64,000 bases of DNA from JASSUD01 sp031963005 (lineage in GTDB: Bacteria; Pseudomonadota; Gammaproteobacteria; Burkholderiales; Burkholderiaceae). A program made the translations under genes and the position numbers. The notes under the pieces were generated by a model that was not told the DNA's origin, did not search any database, and saw nothing but the letters and a program-made list of their open reading frames with translations. The stretch lies in contig JASSUL010000008.1 in NCBI GenBank assembly GCA_031963005.1, forward strand, positions 1 through 64,000, given 5' to 3'. Each line of letters begins with the position of its first letter. The stretch's first letter is position 1. Shown in pieces: positions 9,141-17,344 of the stretch.

Positions 9141-9811
9141 ATGCCGATTACCCATGACGATTTACGCGAACTGACTAAAGTCTCGCTCGATGACTACTTG
9201 CGCAATATACCGATTGATCAAATCGGCGTGGAGCGCCCTTTGCTCAAACGCTGTTTAGCGAAGCGCAAACTATTCTTTGGTGCGCGACAACATATTGTGG
9301 AGAAAGTACGCAAAGACTATGGGAGTCACTTTACGTGGGCTTATGGCGAAACTCCTGTGGAGTTCAACAAACGCCATACGACCGAACAAGTGCGTTTCCC
9401 TGGCGACGTGCGGTGGATGGGCTGTATTTGGACTATGACCGCCTTTTTGGCGCAGGGATCGATGTACGAAAAGGCGCACGCGGCGAATATCGGCTAGCCC
9501 AGAATGAGAAGGTGTAACTATTGAATTTGCTCGATGAGCAAATGGAAAGTCTCAAACTCGGCTTTTTAGATCGATTAGATACGGAACTCCATCGCGATGG
9601 TACGTTTTCTGCGGATGCAGTCATGGGCCTCGATGCCTTGTATCTACCGATTATTCTATCGGCATCGTCGGGGGCGTAGACCGAGAGAAGATGTCCTGGT
9701 GGCGCAATGCCGCCTATACCGCGATTAAAACCGGTCATGCAGGAAATCTCACGCTCCAGATGGAGCAGGCCTGGAGATGGTGTATTCGGAATGGCGGAGC
9801 ACCGGACTTTA
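9141..9811 (+). pseudogene. Phage major capsid protein, copy 2, several lesions, truncated
   Basis: It begins MPITHDDLRELTKVSLDDY like copy 1. One base is missing near 9393 (after '..EQVRF'), a C-to-T change makes a TAA at 9515-9517 where copy 1 has CAA, and another base is missing near 9640. The end ('MSWWRNAAYTAIKTG..GGAPDF') joins at 9811 to unrelated sequence, so the last ~75 codons of the capsid are gone. It is clearly non-functional and more decayed than copy 1. Confidence 0.7.
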
Positions 9812-9943
9812 ATCGCGACGATAATGTGCATATCGTCACGCCGACTCGCCCCAATAACACGCTTGCTCTGTACGCGATGATCACCGTGCGTTGCGCGCTC
9901 ACGATGTCGCGTGCCAATGCGCATGCGGTCCTCGCCATTCAAT
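9812..9943 (+). pseudogene. Tail of a phage gene fused to the capsid fragment
   Basis: The frame from the capsid remnant continues as '..DNVHIVTPTRPNNTLALYAM', ending with a TAG at 9943-9945. It is absent from copy 1, so a deletion probably joined the capsid gene to the end of a downstream phage gene. No family is recognised. Confidence 0.35.
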
Positions 9944-9958
9944 AGGAGGGCAGCCACG

Positions 9959-10177
9959 ATGATGCAATGTGAACTCCACCAGGTGCGCGTGCGCCGCGAT
10001 GCGCAGACGACGACCCCTACGACGATCACAGCCTACGAATTACCTATTTTGCAGGTGCTGTACGGGATTGAGAATATGGCCGAGATATCCATATTGATGG
10101 ATGAGAGATTTATCAGGGGCTGTGCTTGGACAGGTGAACGGACCAACCAGGGACGCCATAGATCTAAGCTTATCTGA
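9959..10177 (+). CDS. Small phage-derived protein, probably truncated
   Basis: ATG at 9959 has a strong AGGAGGG 8 nt upstream. It encodes 72 codons starting MMQCELHQVRVRRDAQ. The first ~45 residues ('TTITAYELPILQVLYGIEN') look like a genuine folded start. After about residue 55 the frame runs into sequence that belongs to the integrase remnant, so the natural C-terminus is lost. Confidence 0.45.
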   Translation: MMQCELHQVRVRRDAQTTTPTTITAYELPILQVLYGIENMAEISILMDERFIRGCAWTGERTNQGRHRSKLI

Positions 10178-10709
10178 CAGGGCAACGACCGACAGGCGTG
10201 CTCAAATTGGCGCGCACTGATATTTGCGATGGTGCGCTTGGGGCGCAACAGAATAAAACCAATAAACGGTTACAAACGGTTACGTATTGCGATTGAAGGG
10301 CAGTTAGCACAATTGATTAGCCGGTTAACTCAAATTATCCCAAAGTCCGGCAAAATGCATTTATTCACATTATTATGCAACGAAAACAGTGAAGAATTGA
10401 CTGCTGGTGCTTTGCGTGGTCGATTTGAGAAGGCGCGAGCAAAAGCAGCGCAAATTGCACGAGAACAAGCGCAGCATGATCTAGCTTCTCCGTATTCTAG
10501 CTTCTCATATAGAAGCGTTCCAGTTTCGAGATTTGCGGGCTAAAGCGGGTACAGATAAGGAAGAGTACGCAGGTATGGCAGCGACCAGAGATCAACTTGG
10601 ACGCGCTGATGAAAAGATGACTAAACGATATGTAGACACCGCAAAGGTAAGCTCGTCAGTCCGACTAAATAAGCCCTTTTTTGCGGAACAAATCCAAGTC
10701 GAAAATTGA
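10130..10709 (+). pseudogene. int: Phage tyrosine integrase, C-terminal part, frameshifted
   Basis: Reading across frames gives '..DAIDLS-YLTGQRPTGVLKL', 'DICDGALGAQQNKTNKRL', then 'RIAIEGQLAQLISRLTQI', 'FQFRDLRAKAGTDKEEYAG' and 'MTKRYVDTAKV', ending at TGA 10707-10709. These are the C-terminal catalytic blocks of Burkholderia-type phage integrases: the first Arg in GQRP, the second in FRDLRAKAG, and the Tyr in KRYVD. A one-base lesion lies near 10170. A perfect 10-bp tandem duplication (aaacggttac at 10264-10273 and 10274-10283) breaks the frame, and another shift lies near 10510. The N-terminal domain is missing. Confidence 0.75.
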
Positions 10710-10756
10710 TGCAAAAAACATGAATTGCGGAGCAAGCTTCGAATTGCGGAACAAAT

Positions 10757-10786
10757 AAAAAAGGCCTACATCGCTGTAGGCCTTTT
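10757..10786 (-). terminator. Terminator of tRNA-Lys
   Basis: A 12-bp perfect stem (aaaaggcctaca read on the minus strand) with a GCGA loop is followed by a T-run on the minus strand, 7 bp past the tRNA 3' end. Confidence 0.85.
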
Positions 10787-10792
10787 AGTGTC

Positions 10793-10868
10793 TGGTAGGC
10801 CGTGCAAGGTTCGAACTTGCGACCAACGGATTAAAAGTCCGCTGCTCTACCAACTGAGCTAACGACCC
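10793..10868 (-). tRNA. tRNA-Lys (UUU)
   Basis: This 76-nt cloverleaf starts GGGTCGTTAGCTCAGTTGG and ends with an encoded CCA. The anticodon loop CTTTTAA gives UUU. The acceptor stem pairs fully, counting two G-U pairs. It borders the integrase remnant and is the likely former phage attachment site. Confidence 0.95.
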
Positions 10869-11003
10869 GACGAAAGTGCAAGATTTTAACCGAAAATATT
10901 TTGAATTGGAAGACCTACGGCCCTTATTTTTTAAAATGAATCTCTATTTTGTTGTGAGGGGGAATTTTGGCTGGCTATTTTTAGATTATAGGTTCAAAAA
11001 ACC

Positions 11004-12251
11004 TTAGTGTCTGTCTACCCAGCGCAATGTAGTGATTCCTAATGCAAGATAAAGAAGGGCCGGTATTGCGGCGACTAGTGGCGCTGGCCATGTTTTGAGC
11101 ATTCCTATATGGGAGAACAGGGTGTTTGTTAGCTGAAAGCTCATACCTAACATAATGCCTCCAAAGACCTTGATACCTACTACGCCGGCTCGGGTGTGGA
11201 GGTAGGCGAAGGGGAGGGAGAGTGTCAGCATGACGAAAATGGCGAAGGGGTAGGCAAATTTTCGCCATAAGGCAATGTTGTAGCGTTGGGTATCTTGGTG
11301 ATTTTCTTCTAGATGGTGGATATAAGAAAATAGGTCCTTGATCGACATGCGCTCGGGGGCAACGAGGAGAACCGATAAAATTTGAGGGGTGAGTTGGGAG
11401 CGCAGTAGATATTGTGGGCGCTGAATTTGTGTGGATTGATAGGTTGGATCCAGCGTAATTTGCGAGGTGCGCGCGCTAGTTGATTTTTCTGCTATAGGAA
11501 TTTTCACATTGGCTAGATGGGTGCTAGCGACGTTGCTGAGGCGCCAATGGTCTGGAGGAACAAATTCTCCACTTTGCGCGATATGCAGATTAATCAGTCG
11601 AAAATTGGGGTCAAATTCATAGATGCGTACTTTTTCGATACTGCCATCGGATTTGAGTTCTCCTACGTTGACGAAGCGCATAATCGACTGAGAAGGGGAT
11701 TGATGAGGCTTTTGCTGCGCGATCGCCGCTTGTTGTTGAGTGCGCGCAGGCGCTGGTTTTTGGGATATATCTTGCGGTGTGAGTTCTACCGTGTCTTTGA
11801 CCCATACTCCTGATCGGAATTTTGAAGAGACTGCGGAGCCTAATGCATCAAGTCGTATGCGTTCTGAGAGTTGATCGGCATAGGGACCAATCATTTCCCC
11901 GATGAAAAAGGTCATGGCGACAATAGGTAAGCCAATTTTCATGAGTGTGCGTAGCGCTTGTCCGATGGACAGACTAGAGACGCGCAAGATGGTGTATTCC
12001 GAGTTGGCAGCTAGCGTGGCAAAGACGTAAATGGCGCTGATGAGGGCTGCAATCGGTGTAATTTCATAGAGACGTGACGGAATAAGGAGTGCGACGCGCA
12101 CTAGGGCATAGACCAACCAGTAGTTTCCGCGACCGACTGCGCCTAGTTCATTGAGTAGGTCAAAGAAAAAGAAGAGGGCTGAGAACGCAAACAGCACAAA
12201 AGCAAATGCTTGATAGATATGCCGAGCAAGGTATCGCTCATAGAGAAGCAT
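11004..12251 (-). CDS. lptG: LPS export permease LptG
   Basis: This is the inner-membrane subunit of the LptB2FG transporter, which extracts lipopolysaccharide from the inner membrane and passes it to LptC-LptA. The 415-residue protein has the YjgP/YjgQ-family layout. Three transmembrane segments come first ('YQAFAFVLFAFSALFFFFD..' to about residue 115), then a periplasmic beta-jellyroll, then three segments at about 310-410. It is somewhat longer than usual. The extra length is a Gln/Pro-rich stretch near residues 160-190 ('PARTQQQAAIAQQKP') in the periplasmic part. It follows lptF by 3 bp and is co-transcribed with it. Its 3' end faces tRNA-Lys. Confidence 0.92.
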   Translation of the reverse strand: MLLYERYLARHIYQAFAFVLFAFSALFFFFDLLNELGAVGRGNYWLVYALVRVALLIPSRLYEITPIAALISAIYVFATLAANSEYTILRVSSLSIGQALRTLMKIGLPIVAMTFFIGEMIGPYADQLSERIRLDALGSAVSSKFRSGVWVKDTVELTPQDISQKPAPARTQQQAAIAQQKPHQSPSQSIMRFVNVGELKSDGSIEKVRIYEFDPNFRLINLHIAQSGEFVPPDHWRLSNVASTHLANVKIPIAEKSTSARTSQITLDPTYQSTQIQRPQYLLRSQLTPQILSVLLVAPERMSIKDLFSYIHHLEENHQDTQRYNIALWRKFAYPFAIFVMLTLSLPFAYLHTRAGVVGIKVFGGIMLGMSFQLTNTLFSHIGMLKTWPAPLVAAIPALLYLALGITTLRWVDRH

Positions 12252-12254
12252 GTT

Positions 12255-13382
12255 TTAGCGCTCCTCTCGCTTGGGGTTCCAGCGCGCGCGCTGGCTATGG
12301 ATAAAAACACGTATAAATGTGCTAAAGCGATGATGCTGTACGCGTATGAGAAAGAAAATGGCTGTGCCTAGCGCCACTATGGCATGCAGTGCCCATACGC
12401 CTATGCCAAAAGACAGTTTATTTTGTGCAATCCAAGATTGCATGAGATTGAGCATATTAGAATAAGTGAGATAAATCAGTACGGCCATAAACAAATTCAA
12501 AATACGCCCGCGATAGGGATTTTGATAAGCTAGTGGAATCGCCAATAACATCAAATTGAAGGCGGCCAACGGGATGCCTATACGCCAAGCTAGCTCGCCT
12601 AAATTTAAAGGAGTGGGATTTTTAATTAACTCCATGGTCGATAAGCTGGTGGTAATCGGGGCATTGGCATGTTGGCGATTTTCAATACGCAATCCGTAGC
12701 GCTCAAATTCCATAATGCGGTAATCGGGTTGCCCGGGTATTCCATCATAGCGACGCCCATTTTCTAAAACCACAAAGCGATCACCATCTGGTTGGGTTTC
12801 AATTTGGCCCTGGCGCGAAACGACTACGCTCACCTTATCATTGTGGGTATTTGCAACGAAAACATTGCGTACATGGGTGGCATCTGCAGACACATTCTCT
12901 ATAAAGAAAACATGATGATTGGCCGTCGATTCGCGAAATTGTCCTGGGGTGATTAATGCCACCTCATCGCGCTGTGCAAACCGTTCACGTAATTGCATGC
13001 TTTTTTGGTGCGACCAGGGCCATCCTACTAAGGAAGAGAAAGCGATAATCGCAATCAGCGGCGCATAGAAAAGGGCAATAGGACGAATAAAGCCCACTAA
13101 ACTGACGCCGGCAGACATCCACATGACCATTTCATTATCGCGAAACCAGCGGGTCAAGACAAAGAGTATCGATACAAAAAGCGTCACGGTCAGCATGACT
13201 GCGCAGTACCCGGTCATCACTAAACCGATCATCATTAGCATATCGCGAGGATCTATTTCTCCCGAGGCCGCTAATCCTACAATGCGGATCATCATGCTAG
13301 CGAGGAGTACGGTAACTAGCACAAGAAAAACTGCGCTTGCGACATAAGTGAGCTCGCGCCGCAATGAACGTTCAAAAATCAT
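12255..13382 (-). CDS. lptF: LPS export permease LptF
   Basis: This is the partner of LptG in the lipopolysaccharide exporter. The 375 residues start MIFERSLRRELTYVASAVFL, the typical LptF opening. Membrane segments lie at about 12-35, 50-80 and 100-125, then a periplasmic domain, then three C-terminal segments from about 268 to 345. It is the first gene of the lptF-lptG operon and is divergent from pepA, the usual Burkholderiales arrangement. Retention of both genes implies that the organism still builds an LPS outer membrane. Confidence 0.93.
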   Translation of the reverse strand: MIFERSLRRELTYVASAVFLVLVTVLLASMMIRIVGLAASGEIDPRDMLMMIGLVMTGYCAVMLTVTLFVSILFVLTRWFRDNEMVMWMSAGVSLVGFIRPIALFYAPLIAIIAFSSLVGWPWSHQKSMQLRERFAQRDEVALITPGQFRESTANHHVFFIENVSADATHVRNVFVANTHNDKVSVVVSRQGQIETQPDGDRFVVLENGRRYDGIPGQPDYRIMEFERYGLRIENRQHANAPITTSLSTMELIKNPTPLNLGELAWRIGIPLAAFNLMLLAIPLAYQNPYRGRILNLFMAVLIYLTYSNMLNLMQSWIAQNKLSFGIGVWALHAIVALGTAIFFLIRVQHHRFSTFIRVFIHSQRARWNPKREER

Positions 13383-13445
13383 ATATCGTTGGGAATGTAT
13401 TCAAAGCCTTTACAAGGCATTAATAAAACAGAAAGAGGCCCATAA

Positions 13446-13545
13446 GGAAGCTTTGCATAACCTCCGTAGCGGCGTCATGCCTCCTTGCCGTACCGAGTAC
13501 TGTCTGCGTCGGCATTCCTTGCTACGGAGGTTATGCAAAGCTTCC
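13446..13545. repeat. Long-hairpin repeat element, copy A
   Basis: Perfect 25-bp arms (ggaagctttgcataacctcc.. and its complement) enclose a 50-bp core. A further imperfect pairing of ggcccata with tatgggct extends it to 13437-13561. The core (gcggcgtcatgcctccttgccgta... and ..attccttgctacgg) is shared with the element at 25783-25883, whose outer arms have a different sequence but also pair. It lies in the lptF/pepA divergent region and is probably a REP/MITE-like element. Confidence 0.75.
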
Positions 13546-13709
13546 ATAACGAGTATGGGCTGAAACCCTCTGGCAGGGTAGAGCGATACCTTGTCCTATT
13601 TGCCCTGGATCAGATAGGGAATATTTACCTATTCAATAAGACCGAATGTGCTTCAAAATCGCCGATAATGACTCTTTTTTTTCAGTTTCTTAGTCAAGGG
13701 TAAAAAGAA

Positions 13710-15350
13710 ATGGAATTTAGCATAAAAGTACAGAATTGGAACTTGGCATCTGAAGCTGTGCATAGCAAGGAAGTGTTGGGCAAGTCTGTCGGCAAAGAAG
13801 CGGTTTATGATTGCTTGGTCATCGGATTATTTTCCGCTGCACTGGAAAGCGCTGCAACGCCTAAGCAAGCTGTAGCAAGTCCTTCTGCACAAAAAACGCC
13901 AACATTGTTGTCTGGCGCGGCAGCTTACGTGGATACGGTCAGTGAAGGGTTACTCACTCGCCTCATCCAAGAAGGGGATTTTAATGGCGTGCTAGGTAGC
14001 ACCTTAATGCTGCATAGCGTACCAGGCTTATTGGCAAAGCGCGTTTTATTGGTAGGGGCGGGTTCTCAAGAATCCTATAACGCCACAGCGTATACCAAAG
14101 CGGTCCGTGCTGCATGGAAAGCGTTATATGCAACGCAGATTAACCAGGTACTCTGGGCTGTACCGCATCCTCTACAGGCGAGCCGCCAAGAAGGAGAGGA
14201 AGAAGCGCTTGCGCAAGCCGTGCGTGCAGTGATAGGCGCGGCGCATGAAGAGGCATACCAATTTAATCAGCTAAAAAGCCAGAAAGAGCCTGCGTTGCAC
14301 CTTCCTAAAAATATTTTATTGGCGTTGGATGTCGATGCGGCTTTTGAAAAATGGGCAAAACAGGCGGTTGAGCAAGGCGTAGCGCAGGCACATGGAGTGC
14401 GTCTCGCACGGGATCTGGCAAACCTTCCTGGCAATGTGTGTACGCCCACTTATTTGGCAGAGACCGCCAAAGAGCTTGGTGATACCTTTGATTTGAAAGT
14501 AGAAATACTGGATCAAAAACAACTCGAAGCGCTCAAAATGGGCTCTTTTTTATCGGTAGCCAAAGGATCTGTCGAGCCTCCCAAGTTTATTGTTATACGT
14601 TATCTGGGCAGCGCAAAAGAAAATCCACCGATTGTATTAGTAGGAAAAGGCATTACCTTTGATTCTGGTGGTATTTCATTAAAACCTGGCGAAGCCATGG
14701 ATGAAATGAAATACGATATGTGTGGAGCCGCTTCTGTGCTGGGCACATTGCGTGCAGTGGCAGAGATGAAACTCAAACTCAATGTCATCGGTGTTATCCC
14801 CACTTGCGAAAATATGCCTAGTAGCCGAGCCAGTAAACCTGGCGACATTGTCAAAAGCATGTCAGGGCAAACGATTGAAATTCTCAATACCGATGCAGAG
14901 GGCCGTCTCATTTTATGCGATGCGTTGACTTATGTAGAGCGCTTAAAGCCTGCAGCCGTAATCGATATTGCTACGCTCACAGGCGCTTGTGTGATTGCCC
15001 TAGGACATCATCACAGTGGTTTGTACGCAAGAGATAAAGATGAGCACCTCGCACAAGCACTAGTCACTGCAGGACAAGAGACTTTAGACTCGGTCTGGCG
15101 TATGCCACTCGATGAAGCCTATCAAGAGCAATTGAAATCCAATTTTGCGGATATGGCGAATATTGGAGGGCGTCCTGCTGGTAGCGTAACCGCGGCTTGC
15201 TTCTTAGCACGCTTTACCAAAGCATATCCATGGGCCCATTTAGATATCGCAGGAACCGCATGGAAAGGAGGAAAGGATAAAGGCGCTACGGGTAGACCCG
15301 TGCCATTATTGACCCGATTCCTCATTAATCAGGCATCTGCTGAAGCGTAA
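13710..15350 (+). CDS. pepA: Leucyl aminopeptidase PepA
   Basis: This cytosolic, dizinc aminopeptidase (family M17) removes N-terminal residues from peptides. In some bacteria it also acts as a DNA-binding factor. The C-terminal catalytic half has the family signature NTDAEGRL (around residue 396) and the metal/active-site blocks 'VGKGITFDSGGISLKP' and 'DEMKYDMCGAASV'. The N-terminal macro-like domain contains 'KRVLLVGAG'. The 546 residues exceed the usual ~500. The excess is in the N-terminal domain around residues 45-65 (Ala/Ser/Pro-rich) and near 150-190. The ATG follows a GGGTAAAAAGAA stretch, a weak ribosome site. Confidence 0.94.
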   Translation: MEFSIKVQNWNLASEAVHSKEVLGKSVGKEAVYDCLVIGLFSAALESAATPKQAVASPSAQKTPTLLSGAAAYVDTVSEGLLTRLIQEGDFNGVLGSTLMLHSVPGLLAKRVLLVGAGSQESYNATAYTKAVRAAWKALYATQINQVLWAVPHPLQASRQEGEEEALAQAVRAVIGAAHEEAYQFNQLKSQKEPALHLPKNILLALDVDAAFEKWAKQAVEQGVAQAHGVRLARDLANLPGNVCTPTYLAETAKELGDTFDLKVEILDQKQLEALKMGSFLSVAKGSVEPPKFIVIRYLGSAKENPPIVLVGKGITFDSGGISLKPGEAMDEMKYDMCGAASVLGTLRAVAEMKLKLNVIGVIPTCENMPSSRASKPGDIVKSMSGQTIEILNTDAEGRLILCDALTYVERLKPAAVIDIATLTGACVIALGHHHSGLYARDKDEHLAQALVTAGQETLDSVWRMPLDEAYQEQLKSNFADMANIGGRPAGSVTAACFLARFTKAYPWAHLDIAGTAWKGGKDKGATGRPVPLLTRFLINQASAEA

Positions 15351-15413
15351 ATGGGTATGGGACAAAGCGGTGCGTTGGAATATGTCCATCGCCCGCTTTT
15401 TAGACTATAGGAA

Positions 15414-15458
15414 AATAAACATGGGATGTCGAGCCTAGCCTGACATCCCATGTTTATT
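15414..15458. terminator. Bidirectional terminator between pepA and recX
   Basis: A perfect 17-bp stem (aataaacatgggatgtc and complement) with an 11-nt loop lies between two convergent genes. The A/T-rich ends serve both directions. Confidence 0.8.
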
Positions 15459-15480
15459 ATGAAATCGTATGCGGTGCGCT

Positions 15481-16050
15481 CTACTCCTGTACTAGATCTC
15501 CTAGCAATGCAGTAATCGCTGCGTGTGAAAAGCCTCTAGAGGCAAGAAAACGCGCTTGCTTTTGGCGCTCTTGGAAAGTAGTCGGAGGGTGCCCATATTT
15601 TTTTTGCCATACCGCATGCAGACGGGCCGATTCATTGCTGTGTAGTTGTTCTTTGGCTTGCTCTAAAAGACTGGGGTCAAGGTGGTGCTGTTTGAGCTCA
15701 TTGAGAATACGGTGGCTTCCTAGAAGTTGTGCACGGCGGTGCAGCAAGCTTTCAGCGAAACGTTGATCGCAGAGGAAGCCTTTTTGCTCCAGCTCATCTA
15801 GCAATGCACAGAGCTGGCGCTCAATACTTTCTGGCATGGCATCCAAAGCCATATCCGCGTTGGAGAAGGATTCAGTCTCTGCATCTAACGCAGAGGAGGG
15901 GCTTGGTAAATCGTATTCAGAGTAATAGGCTTTTTTCGCATAAGGCAAAAGCTTGCGAAAAAGCTCTGCCCGGCTATATTCTCGCCGGGATAGATAACCT
16001 AGCGCGCGCGTACGCAAGCTAGGTTGTTTAGGTTTTTTTTTACATTCCAT
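15481..16050 (-). CDS. recX: RecA regulator RecX
   Basis: RecX binds RecA filaments and limits their growth. The protein has 189 residues. Its start ('SLRTRALGYLSRREYSRAEL') and its middle and C-terminal helices ('FLCDQRFAESLLHRRA', 'KQARFLASRGFSHAAITALL') match the family. It is longer than the usual ~150 because of an insert at about residues 40-75 (Ser/Asp/Glu-rich, low complexity). It lies 10 bp after recA in the standard recA-recX operon. Confidence 0.9.
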   Translation of the reverse strand: MECKKKPKQPSLRTRALGYLSRREYSRAELFRKLLPYAKKAYYSEYDLPSPSSALDAETESFSNADMALDAMPESIERQLCALLDELEQKGFLCDQRFAESLLHRRAQLLGSHRILNELKQHHLDPSLLEQAKEQLHSNESARLHAVWQKKYGHPPTTFQERQKQARFLASRGFSHAAITALLGDLVQE

Positions 16051-16060
16051 TTCGGGAAAG

Positions 16061-17119
16061 CTAACTCTTTATTTCCGCTAATTTGGGGAGCTCTGCAAAT
16101 CCCAATGCGGTGCGGATTTTATTTTCGATTTCTATGGCTAAACTTGGTTTTTCCTTGAGCAATTCACGAATATTATCTTTACCTTGGCCTAGGCGATCAC
16201 CATTATAGCTATACCATGCGCCCGCTTTTTCCATGATTTTGGTTTGTACACCTAGGTCGATAATTTCGCCCTCACGAGAGATACCTTCCCCATATAAAAT
16301 ATCAAAGATCGTTTCTCGTAAAGGAGGCGCCACTTTATTTTTAACCACTTTCACGCGTGTTTCTGCGCCTATGGTTTGATCTGCTTTTTTAATGGCTCCA
16401 ATACGACGAATATCTAAGCGTACCGAGGAATAAAACTTCAGTGCATTACCGCCGGTGGTCGTTTCTGGATTTCCAAACATGACGCCGATTTTCATGCGGA
16501 TTTGGTTGATGAAAATGACTAGGCAATTGGTGCGTTTAATCGTGCCGGCCAGTTTACGCATCGCCTGTGACATTAAACGCGCTTGTAATCCTGGAAGCGA
16601 ATCGCCCATCTCCCCTTCAATCTCGGCTTTAGGCACGAGGGCAGCCACGGAATCCACCACGATCAAATCGACAGAACCAGAACGCACTAATGCATCGACA
16701 ATTTCTAGCGCTTGCTCGCCCGTATCAGGTTGAGAAATCAGCAAATCGGCGGTCTTGATACCGATTTTAGAGGCATATTGGATATCCAATGCATGTTCTG
16801 CATCGATAAATGCGCAAGTTCCGCCTAATTTTTGCATCTCAGCGATGACTTGTAGGGTCAGCGTCGTTTTCCCAGAAGATTCAGGGCCATAAATTTCAAC
16901 AACGCGCCCTAGAGGCAAGCCTCCAACCCCTAAAGCTAGATCTAATCCAAGGGAACCCGTAGAAACGACTTGAATATCTTCAGCAACTTCCGCTGCGCCA
17001 AGCCGCATGACCGACCCTTTACCGAATTGCCGTTCGATTTGCGCAAGCGCTGCAGCTAGTGCCTTGCTTTTTTCTGAAGTTAAACCTTTAGATCCGGAGC
17101 TTTTCGTAGAGTCTTCCAT
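16061..17119 (-). CDS. recA: Recombinase A
   Basis: RecA is the ATP-dependent strand-exchange protein for homologous recombination and SOS induction. Its 352 residues are the normal length. It has Walker A 'GPESSGKTT' (about residue 79), Walker B 'VDLIVVDSVAAL', and the L1/L2 DNA loops around 'EGEMGDSLPGLQARLMSQAM' and 'FGNPETTTGGNALKFYSS'. The start is the ATG at 17119 and recX follows at 10 bp. I saw no convincing LexA box in the 225 bp upstream. Confidence 0.97.
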   Translation of the reverse strand: MEDSTKSSGSKGLTSEKSKALAAALAQIERQFGKGSVMRLGAAEVAEDIQVVSTGSLGLDLALGVGGLPLGRVVEIYGPESSGKTTLTLQVIAEMQKLGGTCAFIDAEHALDIQYASKIGIKTADLLISQPDTGEQALEIVDALVRSGSVDLIVVDSVAALVPKAEIEGEMGDSLPGLQARLMSQAMRKLAGTIKRTNCLVIFINQIRMKIGVMFGNPETTTGGNALKFYSSVRLDIRRIGAIKKADQTIGAETRVKVVKNKVAPPLRETIFDILYGEGISREGEIIDLGVQTKIMEKAGAWYSYNGDRLGQGKDNIRELLKEKPSLAIEIENKIRTALGFAELPKLAEIKS

Positions 17120-17344
17120 GCATATCCTTTATTGGGCGGCGGGGAACGATGGCTGGTTTGACCTATGCGATTAACCATCCCGCAATATCAAGCGCAGCGC
17201 TTGAATGAAGCCAGTGCAGCCAAGCGCGCAGAATGCTTTATGCATTCCGTCGTTTTTGAACTCTCAATGATACTGGTTTATTAGGAGCTTTCCCAATAGG
17301 TAGGAAGTAAATGTTGTAGTAAAAGTGATGGCCTTGATCCCAAC

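Larger units (their letters stand above)
8994..9811 (+). repeat. Diverged ~820-bp direct repeat, copy 2 (prophage capsid segment)
   Basis: This is the counterpart of 4322-5142, in the same orientation and with scattered substitutions and single-base deletions. It may be the result of two related prophages or of a duplication followed by decay. Confidence 0.8.
4391..10709. mobile_element. Degraded prophage remnant next to tRNA-Lys
   Basis: The interval holds two broken capsid genes, several small structural-type frames with stops and frameshifts, and the C-terminal half of a tyrosine integrase whose end lies 84 bp from tRNA-Lys (10793-10868). All recognisable phage parts are on the plus strand and one intact unrelated gene (7356-8693) is on the minus strand. 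The tRNA gene is the likely original integration site, because phage integrases usually abut their attachment site. I could not find a second copy of the tRNA 3' end at the left boundary, so the left limit is approximate. Confidence 0.7.

Noticed and set aside
10676..10756. Threefold occurrence of attgcgga(a/g)caa as a possible CRISPR-like array
   Set aside because: The units are 12-13 bp, irregularly spaced, and lie at the end of the integrase gene. There is no repeat-spacer structure and no cas gene. They may be integrase arm sites or simple decay repeats.
13348..13703. Two overlapping plus-strand frames of 71-72 codons between lptF and pepA
   Set aside because: They run through the hairpin repeat, have no ribosome site and resemble no protein.
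17120..17344. Possible LexA box upstream of recA
   Set aside because: The only candidate, around tactggtttattaggag, lacks the CTGT-N8-ACAG symmetry.
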